Shown here: positions 33,202 through 41,120 of the stretch, in pieces
Layout of the letters: each line of letters opens with the position of its first letter
Position numbering within the stretch: position 1 is the first letter of the stretch
NCBI GenBank assembly: GCA_002372815.1
Contig: DFIR01000064.1
Location: 5,757-53,256 of the forward strand
From: Lachnospiraceae bacterium UBA3692
Lineage (GTDB): Bacteria > Bacillota > Clostridia > Lachnospirales > Lachnospiraceae
Direction of reading: 5' to 3'
Length of the DNA stretch: 47,500 nucleotides
Notes under the pieces: generated by a model
The model's database searches: none
The model's input: only the letters and a program-made list of their open reading frames with translations
What the model was told of the DNA's origin: nothing
Translations under genes and position numbers: made by a program

Positions 33202-34715
33202 GCCTTGTGCCCTCCGATCTGTCTGCCTCTCTCCCGCCCGGTGGCGCCTTCCCGGAGGTTCAGTCCCCGCAGGACCGCGTCATTTCCATAGCGCTTCCGG
33301 ATCTCCAGCATCGCTTCCTGCAGCCGCCGCTCCTTGTCCCGCGCCTCCTTGGCCTCCTCCCGCTCCGCCTCCAGGGCGTCGTAGTCCGTGAAGAGGTCCA
33401 GCTGCTCATACGTGCTCTCTTTCACGTCCGCCTCCGGGATGATGTGGTTCAGGGCGATCGTGATCCGGCGGACCAGTAGCGCCGGATGGACCGTGCGCTT
33501 ATAGATCGCCATCACCGCCCGCGTGATCTCGCGGCCGGAGGAGGTCGGCGCGGGGAGATTCTCCGTCCCGTGGGCGTGCTTCGGCGCAGGTCTTCCGTAA
33601 TAGTCTTTCGTGACAGGCCCCTTGTACTTCTTCCGGATCTCCGGATCTGTCAGGCTCTCCCGGTCATAGTTGATCGTGAGGAGGACCTGGTCCGTGACCA
33701 GCCGCTTCTCCACCAGGTCCAGGGCCATGGCATCCGCCATCTCCTGCACCACGACGGCGGCCTTCTCATAGGTGTAAGGGCACATCAGCACCTGCCCGGA
33801 GCTGACGGAGCTGCTCTCCGGCCGGTACTGTTTGATCAGGTCGATGGTGCAGGGCTCCCAGCCCCAGGCGTGATCGATCAGGAGCTCCGCATTCACGCCG
33901 AACAGACTGTAGAGCAGCTCTTCGTTGAGCAGGTCCGTCTCCTTCCCGACGGAGCAGCGGGCCACGTCGCCCATCGTGTACATGCCATAGGCCTCCAGCT
34001 TCTTCGCGTAGCCCCGGCCCACGCGCCAGAAATCCGTCAGCGGCCGGTGGGTCCACAGCTGCCGGCGGTAACGCATCTCGTCGAGCTCCGCGATCCGCAC
34101 GCCGTCCGCGTCCGCCTCCACATGTTTGGCCCCGATATCCATGGCGACCTTGGCCAGGTAGAGGTTGGTGCCGATACCAGCCGTCGCCGTGATCCCGGTC
34201 TCCTTCATCACGTCCCGGATCATGGTGCCCGCAAGCTCGTGGGCCGTCATCCCGTAAGTGCGCAGATAGTTCGTGGCATCGATGAAGACCTCGTCGATCG
34301 AGTAGACGTGGATGTCCTCCTGCGATATGTAGCGAAGGTAGATATTGTAGATGCGCGTGCTGTACTCTATGTAATGCGCCATCCGGGGAACCGCCGCGAT
34401 ATAGTCCAGGGACAGCGACGGATCGGCCGCCAGTGCCCCCGCGTCCGCGGAAGATCCTGTGAACATGCGTCCCGGCGCCTTCGCGAGCCGCTCCCGGTTG
34501 ACCTCCTCCACGCGCTGTACTACTTCAAAAAGCCTGGCCCTCCCCGGTATGCCGTAGGCCTTCAAGGCCGGGGATACTGCCAGGCAGATCGTCTTCTCCG
34601 TGCGGGACACGTCTGCGACAACAAGATGGGTCGTGAGCGGATCCAGTCCGCGGTCCTGACACTCTACGGAGGCGTAGAAGGATTTCAGATCGATGGCGAT
34701 ATACGCGCGCTCCAT
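33198..34715 (-). CDS. Y-family DNA polymerase, UmuC-like (copy 1)
   Basis: A 505-residue translesion polymerase of the Firmicutes UvrX/YqjW type. The N-terminus reads MERAYIAIDLKSFYASVEC with the first catalytic Asp. The second metal site is DIHVYSIDEVFIDATN. A palm, fingers and little-finger arrangement of normal length follows. An expected PIP-like beta-clamp site was not located by eye. It is the sixth gene in the LexA-led run and is followed by the YolD-like gene. The paralogue at 37355-38752 is similar throughout. Confidence 0.92.
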   Translation of the reverse strand: MERAYIAIDLKSFYASVECQDRGLDPLTTHLVVADVSRTEKTICLAVSPALKAYGIPGRARLFEVVQRVEEVNRERLAKAPGRMFTGSSADAGALAADPSLSLDYIAAVPRMAHYIEYSTRIYNIYLRYISQEDIHVYSIDEVFIDATNYLRTYGMTAHELAGTMIRDVMKETGITATAGIGTNLYLAKVAMDIGAKHVEADADGVRIAELDEMRYRRQLWTHRPLTDFWRVGRGYAKKLEAYGMYTMGDVARCSVGKETDLLNEELLYSLFGVNAELLIDHAWGWEPCTIDLIKQYRPESSSVSSGQVLMCPYTYEKAAVVVQEMADAMALDLVEKRLVTDQVLLTINYDRESLTDPEIRKKYKGPVTKDYYGRPAPKHAHGTENLPAPTSSGREITRAVMAIYKRTVHPALLVRRITIALNHIIPEADVKESTYEQLDLFTDYDALEAEREEAKEARDKERRLQEAMLEIRKRYGNDAVLRGLNLREGATGRERGRQIGGHKA

Positions 34716-34745
34716 GGCTTCCTGTCTCCTGTTCCGGCCGCTGCC

Positions 34746-35753
34746 TCAGCTCTCCCTGCGCGCGATGGCGTTGATCCACTTCTCCCCGCCGCGCCCTTCC
34801 CGGACGTCACCGGTGACAAACGTTTCCAGGGCCGTCAGCCCGGCTGCCTCCAGGAACGCCCGGCACGCCGTCTCCTCCATGTCATGGAAGTAGCGGTCTC
34901 CGCTGATTCTCTCCGCACGCCCGTATTTGAAGGAGGCATACAGGACCCCGCCCGGCTTCAGCAGTCTCCGCAGCCGCAGCAGGACATCCGGAAGCGCCGA
35001 TGCCTGCACATGCAGGAGCGACGCGCAGGCCCAGATCCCGTCATACTGCGCCTCCCCCTCCAGCTCCTCGAAGCGGCACTGCCGCACCCGGATCCCGGTC
35101 CTCTCCGAGGCGAGGCGGCAGATCTCCGCGGAGGCGTCGAAGGCGTCCGTCTCATAGCCGGCCTTCCGGAAGGCGATGGTATCCCGCCCGCTGCCGCAGC
35201 CGGCGTCCAGAATTCTCTGCCCGGGCTGCAGATACCGGAGAAAACGCTCCCTGCACACCTGCATGTCCGCGTTTTCCGTCCCGGCGACGAAGGCCTCGGC
35301 GTTTGCGTCATAGTAGCGGATCGTCTTCTCGCTCCCGGCACCCATCTCCGCCGGACCGCCGTCCGGTTCCCGGGTCCCGTCCAGCATTTCGACGACCGTC
35401 CGGTCCGCCGGCAGCCAGCCCACGGATGCCAGCTCATCCTTATGGAGCCATTTCGCGTCTTCGTGCTCCTTCAGGGTCAGTTCGCCTTCCTTCACGCGGG
35501 CATAGAAGCACTCCATGCTGAGATGAAAGGCCGGGTAGTCGTACTCCACCGTGGTGATCCTGTCCCCGACAGCGATCTCCGTGTCGAATTCCTCCCGGAT
35601 CTCCCTCCGGAGCGCCTCCTCAGGGGTCTCCCCGGGTTCCACCTTGCCGCCTGGAAATTCCCAGTAGTCCTTCCAGTCGCCGTAGCCCCGCTGGGTCGCA
35701 AAATACCTGTCTCCGTCACAAATGACCGCCGCCACCACATGGATCGTCTTCAT
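34746..35753 (-). CDS. Nudix hydrolase fused to SAM-dependent methyltransferase
   Basis: A 335-residue fusion. Residues 1-130 are a MutT/CTP-pyrophosphohydrolase-like Nudix domain with a perfect Nudix box (GGKVEPGETPEEAL, then RREIREE, about 36-58). From about 143 there is a class I methyltransferase with motif I ILDAGCGSGRDT (about 181-192) and LLHVQASALPDVLLRLRRLL. A MutT-type domain could cleanse oxidised nucleotides, which fits the surrounding damage-response genes; the methyl acceptor is unknown. A minus-strand TATAAT at 35790-35795 could add an internal promoter, but its -35 is poor. No frameshift separates the two parts. Confidence 0.87.
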   Translation of the reverse strand: MKTIHVVAAVICDGDRYFATQRGYGDWKDYWEFPGGKVEPGETPEEALRREIREEFDTEIAVGDRITTVEYDYPAFHLSMECFYARVKEGELTLKEHEDAKWLHKDELASVGWLPADRTVVEMLDGTREPDGGPAEMGAGSEKTIRYYDANAEAFVAGTENADMQVCRERFLRYLQPGQRILDAGCGSGRDTIAFRKAGYETDAFDASAEICRLASERTGIRVRQCRFEELEGEAQYDGIWACASLLHVQASALPDVLLRLRRLLKPGGVLYASFKYGRAERISGDRYFHDMEETACRAFLEAAGLTALETFVTGDVREGRGGEKWINAIARRES

Positions 35754-35795
35754 ACCGTGTCCCTTCTGCCTCCGATAATCGATGCTGTCATTATA

Positions 35796-37043
35796 TCACG
35801 CATCCCCGGTCAGCAGTCTCTTTATATTGGCGGCCGTAGGCTCCGCGTCGTAGGCCCACTCGATCAGGCGCACCCCGTTCTGCCCGCACAGCGCCCTCTT
35901 CTGCAGGTCCAGCGCCTGCCTCTGCTCCAGCGCCTCCTGCCCTCCGAAAAAATCGACAGGAACATAGTGCTGGACGCCCTGGTACTCGATGGCCGTCCGC
36001 AGTGACGGTATGTACATGTCCAGGCTCTGCCGGCCCAGCCAGGCGGGCCGGTACTGGTAGAGCGTGTCCGGATACCGTTCCCGCACCGCCTTGAACAGGG
36101 TCAGCTCGTGCTTCCATTTGGGCCTGATGACGCCTTCCGCCGTCAGCCGGGTCCGGATCTCCGTCCGCCTGAGCCGCCAGTCGGTCCGGAAGCCGTCCTT
36201 CTCCTCATAGAGGGCGAGGTCCGCGTACCACCAGTGAAAGAAGGGCATGATGATCTCGGTCAGGTTCCGGAAGATCTCCAGCTCCGAGGAGAAATACCCG
36301 CAGTCCAGCATGTGCCGGATATTCCGCCTCACGTGGACCGTCTTCACCGGGTTGTGGTGCCAGGGCAGGTTCCCCTGGTATTTCGCGATCCGGTCCGGCA
36401 GGTAGGGGGACCGCAGGGGCATCCGGTCCTCCTCCCACAGGTGGCTCTGATACCACGGCAGGGAGTAGTCGTACAGGGAATATCCCCCGTACAGATCCTC
36501 CGTCGCGTTTGTGTAGAGCAGGTGGAACATCAGCAGCACGTCGTCCATCCGGCGCTTGTCGAACACGGCCAGATAGTGCACCTTCTCCTCGTCCGGGAAC
36601 AGGTTCCGGACGGGCCGGACGGATTCCGCGTTCCGGCATACCTCCATGATCACGAAGAACTGCGACAGAAAGCTCTCCGGGAAGAGGAAGCAGGCCTTGC
36701 GGTCCGTGTCCAGGCCTGCGAACTGCTCCATAAACGCCTTCACATAGGGATTGGGCATAAGGGGTCCTGCCGCCCGGATCTTCTGCCCGGCCGCGTAGCG
36801 GTAGGGGAGGTCCGACCACGACAGCTGCACCAGGAAGCGGTCATACTGATTCTCCGCATATTCCCCGCGAACCTCCTCGAAGTCCACCTGCCAGGAGGTG
36901 TGCTCCCTGACGAGCTCCTCCATGGTGGAGAAGGTCGCCGGCTCATGGTACTGCGGATACCGCTCCCAGAGCCGTTCCAGTCTGTCGAAGGAGAAGTCGG
37001 CTGCCGCCGGGGCATGCGCGGGGGGATACATTGTCTGTTCCAT
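35796..37043 (-). CDS. Uncharacterised protein with C-terminal PD-(D/E)XK-like nuclease domain
   Basis: A 415-residue protein whose first about 330 residues match nothing I recognise. The C-terminal about 80 residues read LGRQSLDMYIPSLRTAIEYQ and GVQHY, with candidate catalytic residues Asp342, Glu353 and Gln355, as in Vsr/restriction-like endonuclease folds. A downstream QALDLQKRALCGQNGVRLI helix and strand completes the fold. The ATG at 37043 lies one base after the stop of YolD-like copy 2, so translation is coupled. A role in DNA processing during damage response is inferred from fold and location only. Confidence 0.72.
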   Translation of the reverse strand: MEQTMYPPAHAPAAADFSFDRLERLWERYPQYHEPATFSTMEELVREHTSWQVDFEEVRGEYAENQYDRFLVQLSWSDLPYRYAAGQKIRAAGPLMPNPYVKAFMEQFAGLDTDRKACFLFPESFLSQFFVIMEVCRNAESVRPVRNLFPDEEKVHYLAVFDKRRMDDVLLMFHLLYTNATEDLYGGYSLYDYSLPWYQSHLWEEDRMPLRSPYLPDRIAKYQGNLPWHHNPVKTVHVRRNIRHMLDCGYFSSELEIFRNLTEIIMPFFHWWYADLALYEEKDGFRTDWRLRRTEIRTRLTAEGVIRPKWKHELTLFKAVRERYPDTLYQYRPAWLGRQSLDMYIPSLRTAIEYQGVQHYVPVDFFGGQEALEQRQALDLQKRALCGQNGVRLIEWAYDAEPTAANIKRLLTGDA

Positions 37044-37044
37044 A

Positions 37045-37293
37045 TCACTCGATTCTCTGCGGGTCCCCCGTCGGGGTCCCTTCCTCACTGCTGCGCGCCT
37101 CTTCCGCCGCCACCGCCTCCCGGAAGCCTTTCAGGGCGTCGAAGGGCGCGAAGATCTTGGCCCGCTTCCCGCGGTCCATCCTCGGGTGCCGGATGCGGAA
37201 AGGGTCATAGCGGTCATGCCGGGGCATCCCTTTTAAGAAGACCTCCCGGTACCGGAAATCCACCGGCATCTTCATCCTGCCGACTGCGTTCAT
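37045..37293 (-). CDS. YolD-like small protein (copy 2)
   Basis: An 82-residue protein carrying DRGKRAKIFAPFDALKGFRE, the YolD-type core. It follows UmuC-like copy 2 by 61 bases, with its own AGGAGG site. Its stop is one base before the ATG of the nuclease-like gene. The pairing polymerase-YolD occurs twice in this window, with diverged sequences, so the duplication is not recent. Confidence 0.75.
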   Translation of the reverse strand: MNAVGRMKMPVDFRYREVFLKGMPRHDRYDPFRIRHPRMDRGKRAKIFAPFDALKGFREAVAAEEARSSEEGTPTGDPQRIE

Positions 37294-37354
37294 CTCTCTG
37301 CACCTCCTGTCCTGCCGGAGCCCCGGAGCGCAGAGAAGGTCCGCAGCCGCGCTG

Positions 37355-38752
37355 TCAGGCCCTGTGCCCTCCGATCTGCTGATTCCTCTCCAGCGTCGTC
37401 GCGCCGTCCAGCAGGTTCATCCCTTTAAAGATGGCATTCGGTCCGTACCGTCTCCGGACCTCCAGCATGGCTCCCATGAGCCGCCGGTCCCGCTCCAGCG
37501 CGTCATAATCCGTAAACAGATCCAGCTGATATACGCCCAGATCCTCCGTGACATTGCCTGCGCACACGCCGATCTTCCGGAAGAGGAGCCGGTGGTCTGT
37601 CTTCCCGTCGAACTGCCGGGTCATCGCGGCGGAAATGGTCTGCAGGTCATTGGTGAGCGCCGGAAGGCGCACTGTCCCGCCCGTGTGCTTCGGGTGCAGC
37701 CGGCCGTAGAAATCCACGGTGACAGGCCCCTCGTAGTTCGGACAGGCCTCCAGGCTCTTGTGATCGTACGACACCCACCAGGTGAAGGTCCTCGCGACCA
37801 GTTTCTTCACAAACATGTCCGCGCAGAGGACTTCGATCATCTCCCGGAAGACCAGCCGGGCCTCCCCGTACTTGTACGGCCGCGGCAGGACCTGCCCGTT
37901 GCTCAGGGAGTGCGCCGTGCTCCGGTAGGCCTTGATGTCCTGCATGGTGACCGGCTCGATCCCCCAGGCGTGGTCGATCAGGATCTCCCCGTCGACGCCG
38001 AAGGTCTTGTAGAAGTACTCCTCGTCCCACTGCGTCCGCTCGGCGATGTCGCCCATCGTAAACATGCTGGCCCTGTACAGCCTGCGGGCCTTCCCCGGGC
38101 CGATCTGCCAGAAGTCCGTCAGCGGCCGGTGCTCCCACAGGAGGAACTTGTAGGAGTCCTCGTTCAGCTCCGCGATCCGCACGCCGTCCCTGTCCGCGGG
38201 GGATTTCTTGGCGACGATGTCCATCGCGACCTTGGCCAGGTACAGATTGGTCCCGATGCCGACGGTCGCCGTGATCCCGGTCTCCTTCAGGACGTCCCGG
38301 ATCATGGTCATGGCCATGACATGGGCCGGGTTGGTGCCGGTCCTCTCCGCCTTCCGGCGGTAGAAATGCAGGTAGCCGGTGCAGTCGATGAAGCACTCGT
38401 CGATCGAGTACACGTGCACGTCCTCCGGCGCGGCATACCGCAGGTAGATCCCGTAGATCTTCGCCGAGATCCGCTCATACTCCGCCATCCGCGGCACCGC
38501 GATGATGAAATCGACGTGCGTGTTGTGGCGCGCCTCGTACTCCCGGATCTTCTGCCGGGCTTCAAAAAGCCGCGGCCGCCCCGGGACGCCCTTGGCCTTC
38601 AGGGACGGGGAGACGGCCAGGCAGATCGTCTGGTCCGAGCGGGAGGGATCCGCCACCAGCAGGTCGGTCCGCAGCGGGTCCAGTCCCCGATGCACACACT
38701 CCACGGAGGCATAGTAGGACTTCAGGTCGATACAGATATAGGTCCTCTCCAT
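37355..38752 (-). CDS. Y-family DNA polymerase, UmuC-like (copy 2)
   Basis: A 465-residue translesion polymerase: MERTYICIDLKSYYASVEC at the start, and DVHVYSIDECFIDCTGYL for the catalytic acidic pair. It is about 40 residues shorter than copy 1, and the C-terminal tail LDGATTLERNQQIGGHRA parallels LREGATGRERGRQIGGHKA of copy 1, which confirms paralogy. The start at 38752 is chosen by homology and a GGAGAGG site; the frame is open far upstream inside lexA but is not coding there. It lies 32 bases after lexA and is probably co-transcribed, hence damage-inducible. Confidence 0.92.
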   Translation of the reverse strand: MERTYICIDLKSYYASVECVHRGLDPLRTDLLVADPSRSDQTICLAVSPSLKAKGVPGRPRLFEARQKIREYEARHNTHVDFIIAVPRMAEYERISAKIYGIYLRYAAPEDVHVYSIDECFIDCTGYLHFYRRKAERTGTNPAHVMAMTMIRDVLKETGITATVGIGTNLYLAKVAMDIVAKKSPADRDGVRIAELNEDSYKFLLWEHRPLTDFWQIGPGKARRLYRASMFTMGDIAERTQWDEEYFYKTFGVDGEILIDHAWGIEPVTMQDIKAYRSTAHSLSNGQVLPRPYKYGEARLVFREMIEVLCADMFVKKLVARTFTWWVSYDHKSLEACPNYEGPVTVDFYGRLHPKHTGGTVRLPALTNDLQTISAAMTRQFDGKTDHRLLFRKIGVCAGNVTEDLGVYQLDLFTDYDALERDRRLMGAMLEVRRRYGPNAIFKGMNLLDGATTLERNQQIGGHRA

Positions 38753-38784
38753 GCCTCTCCTCTCCGGTCCGCCGCATCTGCTTC

Positions 38785-39399
38785 TTACTTCTTCTTGATC
38801 ACATGGCTGACGACGCCCTGGCAGACCAGTTCCTGCACCAGGATCCTCCGGTCCCCGTAGACCGCCCGGTTGCAGTAGCGGAGGACCGCCTTCCGGGTCT
38901 CCCGGTCGATGCCCCCGTACTGCTTCAGCGTATTCCGGTTCTCCTCGTCCAGCGCGATGACAAGGTCGCCCTCCTTCGGCTCCGCCTCCCGGCGGATCAC
39001 GACGTAGTCGCCGTCCTCGATGCCCTCGTCCTCCATGGAATCGCCGGTGGCGCGCAGGATATAGAAGGGCCCCGCCCCGAAGATCGCCGTCGGCAGGGTG
39101 GTGATGCACTCGACGTTCTCCTCCTCGTAGCTCAGCTCCCCGCAGGGGACGCTGCCGACCAGGGGCGCCTGCTGGCGGTCCGGGCGGATCTTGTCCATCT
39201 TCTCGATCGTGAGCCGGCCTCCCTCATAGGAGAGCATGCCCTTTTCATGCATGGCGACCAGGTAACGCTGGGCGCTGCTCCGGGAGATGCCGAAGGCCTT
39301 CGCGATCTCCGTCGTCGACGGCGTCCGGCCGCGGTCCAGATAGAAGGCGCCGACATAGGTCCTGATTCTTTTCATCAATTCCGGATCTTTGTGCTGCAT
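38785..39399 (-). CDS. lexA: LexA repressor with Cys-Gly cleavage site
   Basis: A 204-residue LexA: winged helix with TPSTTEIAKAFGISRSSAQR (about 27-46), cleavage region SVPCGELSYEEENVE with scissile Cys86-Gly87, and catalytic Ser121 (ATGDSMEDEG) and Lys159 (NRNTLKQY). LexA is usually cut at Ala-Gly; Cys-Gly is the site in UmuD, yet this protein retains a DNA-binding domain. A LexA box inside its own promoter indicates autoregulation. GGAGGG precedes the start at 39399. It is first in a long same-strand run with two translesion polymerases. Confidence 0.93.
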   Translation of the reverse strand: MQHKDPELMKRIRTYVGAFYLDRGRTPSTTEIAKAFGISRSSAQRYLVAMHEKGMLSYEGGRLTIEKMDKIRPDRQQAPLVGSVPCGELSYEEENVECITTLPTAIFGAGPFYILRATGDSMEDEGIEDGDYVVIRREAEPKEGDLVIALDEENRNTLKQYGGIDRETRKAVLRYCNRAVYGDRRILVQELVCQGVVSHVIKKK

Positions 39400-39462
39400 G
39401 GAATTCCCTCCAAGGCGCGGACGATTTCTATCTGGAGCAGCCTGCTCCCTGTCCGCAGGACT

Positions 39463-39491
39463 ATGATACCAAACATGTGTTCTGTTTGCAA
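39463..39491 (-). promoter_or_regulatory. lexA promoter with SOS box in the spacer
   Basis: Minus strand TTGCAA (39486-39491), exactly 17 bases, TATCAT (39463-39468). The spacer contains GAACACATGTTT (39471-39482), a match to the Gram-positive LexA box GAAC-N4-GTTC with one end deviation (GTTT). Confidence 0.85.
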
Positions 39492-39508
39492 GCCTCCTTT
39501 GCAGCAAA

Positions 39509-39528
39509 AAAAGGGCTGACGCCCTTTT
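39509..39528 (-). terminator. Rho-independent terminator between esterase-like gene and lexA
   Basis: Stem AAAAGGGC / GCCCTTTT with a TGAC loop; on the minus strand it is followed by a run of eight T. It ends transcription from the esterase-like gene just before the lexA promoter, so the SOS run starts fresh at lexA. Confidence 0.85.
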
Positions 39529-39565
39529 CTTGATTTTCGCATCTGTACTTGAGGAGAGGAAACTA

Positions 39566-40231
39566 TCACCGTCTGCCCCGGTTCATCAGCCACGCGAAGG
39601 CCCTGGCCGTCCGGAGGTCCGGCTCCTTAAAATGATTGCCCTTGTTCCACTCCAGCAGGCAGTCCGTTCCCGCCTGCTTCAGGATCTCCTCCGCCTCCCG
39701 GATCGCCTTCCCCACCTGCGACATGACCGGATTCCGGGTCCGCTCCTCGCGGTCGCCGAGGCTCAGGTAGGCCGCCTCCGCGTGAAGATCCTGCTCCCGC
39801 ATATAGGTGAGGAAGCCGGGGAACCAGATGGACGGCGACGCGGCTGCGATACCGTCGAAAGCATCGGTCTGATACCCTGCCCACAGCGCGAACAGGCCGG
39901 CCAGCGAGTAGCCGCCCAGGTACACGCGCCTGTCCGCGGGCGCCGCATCCGCACAGCTGCCGGAGAGGACCTCGTCCCGCAGAAAGCGGAGCGTTTCCGC
40001 CGCGCCGTCTCCGAAGTCTTCATTGCCGAACACCGCCGGCGCCGGCCAGGGGGAGAGATCCTGGTTCCAGCTCTTCACCCTGACGGCCCGCAGGCAGAAG
40101 GCCTGCCCGCCGGTCAGTTCCCGGATATGGGACACCTCCTGCTCCATAAATTCCGCGTCATGCGCGTCGATCATCTGCAGGAGAAGGGTGTCCGCCCCCG
40201 GGTCTCCCCAGGTCACAACGTCAAAGCTCAT
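39566..40231 (-). CDS. Esterase-like alpha/beta hydrolase
   Basis: A 221-residue alpha/beta-hydrolase with nucleophile elbow YLGGYSLAGLFALWAG and catalytic His in WNKGNHFKEP, similar in outline to the esterase-D/Fes-like group. No signal peptide. The start at 40231 is preferred because GGAGG precedes it at a proper distance; further in-frame ATG codons upstream lie in a 30-bp duplicated segment. It follows the 58-codon gene and the SRAP gene, probably in one transcript. Substrate unknown. Confidence 0.75.
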   Translation of the reverse strand: MSFDVVTWGDPGADTLLLQMIDAHDAEFMEQEVSHIRELTGGQAFCLRAVRVKSWNQDLSPWPAPAVFGNEDFGDGAAETLRFLRDEVLSGSCADAAPADRRVYLGGYSLAGLFALWAGYQTDAFDGIAAASPSIWFPGFLTYMREQDLHAEAAYLSLGDREERTRNPVMSQVGKAIREAEEILKQAGTDCLLEWNKGNHFKEPDLRTARAFAWLMNRGRR

Positions 40232-40234
40232 CAT

Positions 40235-40288
40235 TCCTCCATCTGTCCCGGTCATTCGTCCCGGTCCTCCATCTGTCTCAGTCATTCG
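40235..40288. repeat. 30-bp imperfect tandem duplication
   Basis: TCCTCCATCTGTC plus GTCATTCG occurs from 40235 and again from 40265. Each copy carries a GGAGG motif on the minus strand, so the ribosome site of the esterase-like gene is duplicated. The period is a multiple of three and the frame is open through both copies. Confidence 0.75.
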
Positions 40289-40454
40289 CCGCATAATAAT
40301 GCTCCGCGGCATAGGGGGAGACTCTCTCCCCGGCCCTGCCCCGCAGATACATCCGCCAGCCGAAATGGTTCCTGCGTGTGTTCCAGACCTTCCCGATCCG
40401 GATCTTCTCCTCCCGCACTTCGCCGTCAGGTCTTAAACGAATCGCCATTTTCAT
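40278..40454 (-). CDS. Small basic protein of 58 residues, unknown
   Basis: A short frame starting MKMAIRLRPDGEVREEK and ending SPYAAEHYYAAND lies 10 bases after the SRAP gene stop and just before the esterase-like gene. It contains WNTRRNHFGWRMYLRGR, which is rich in basic and aromatic residues. The ribosome site is weak (AGGGTG about 12 bases upstream). No family recognised. It is supported by position in the operon and by reading cleanly to its stop between two real genes; a chance frame is possible. Confidence 0.5.
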   Translation of the reverse strand: MKMAIRLRPDGEVREEKIRIGKVWNTRRNHFGWRMYLRGRAGERVSPYAAEHYYAAND

Positions 40455-40464
40455 AATCCGTTAT

Positions 40465-41070
40465 TCACCCTGCCTTCTCAAAAACCATGTCTGTCAGCGC
40501 ATACGGCAGGAGCTCCTCCGGCTTCGTGTCGGGGCGGATCCACGCGTCCACCAGGTCTCCCGGCAGGATCAGCGGCATCCGGTCGTGGAGGAATCGGATC
40601 TCCTCGCCGGGCTCCCGGGTCAGGATCACGAAGACCGGCAGGCCGTTTTCGATCCGGTACAGGCCGCACAGCCAGGTCACGACAGCGTCCCTGGGCTGGA
40701 TCATGTACTTGTCCCCGGTATACTTCTTCCCGTCGTTGCCCAGCCGGTGCTCCCACTCAAAGTACCAGGAGGCCGGCACGATGCAGCGGTGCCGCGCCCA
40801 GTCCTCCCGGAAGGTCGGCTTCACCGCCGCCGTCTCCACGCGGGCGTTCATGAGCAGGCTCTTCCCTGTGTAGCCCCATTTCATGGGGTAGACCGCCCGG
40901 GCGCCGGTCCTGCTCGGCGCGATCACCGGCACGACGTCCGTCGGGCGGATCTCTCCGTAGCTCCTGACCGCCGTCGTATTCTGCCATCTCCGCACCAGCG
41001 GCGAGCGGTTCATTTCCTCCACGATCGCCCGGAGCTCCGGCGATTCTTCTGTCCAGTAGCGGCAGCACAT
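40465..41070 (-). CDS. SRAP domain protein (YedK/HMCES family)
   Basis: A 201-residue SOS-response-associated peptidase-type protein that forms covalent crosslinks with abasic sites in single-stranded DNA. The catalytic Cys2 is in place (MCCRYW), exposed after Met removal. The conserved NARVET, CIVPASWYFEW and LHDRMPLIL motifs are intact. An AGGAGGTGA site precedes the start. It is on the same strand as, and upstream of, the LexA-led genes, but no LexA box was found near its start. Tandem GTACGTCC repeats lie at about 41093-41110. Confidence 0.93.
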   Translation of the reverse strand: MCCRYWTEESPELRAIVEEMNRSPLVRRWQNTTAVRSYGEIRPTDVVPVIAPSRTGARAVYPMKWGYTGKSLLMNARVETAAVKPTFREDWARHRCIVPASWYFEWEHRLGNDGKKYTGDKYMIQPRDAVVTWLCGLYRIENGLPVFVILTREPGEEIRFLHDRMPLILPGDLVDAWIRPDTKPEELLPYALTDMVFEKAG

Positions 41071-41120
41071 GGTGCGTCACCTCCTGAGGATCCGTACGTC
41101 CCGTACGTCCCTGTCATCTC

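Noticed and set aside
37355..39109. UmuC-like copy 2 extended upstream into lexA
   Set aside because: The additional 119 codons are an out-of-frame reading of lexA with Gly/Arg-rich content; polymerase homology begins at MERTYICIDLKS.
39566..40312. N-terminally extended esterase-like protein starting within the duplicated segment
   Set aside because: The extra residues are only translated repeats of the duplicated leader, and the best-placed GGAGG favours the start at 40231.
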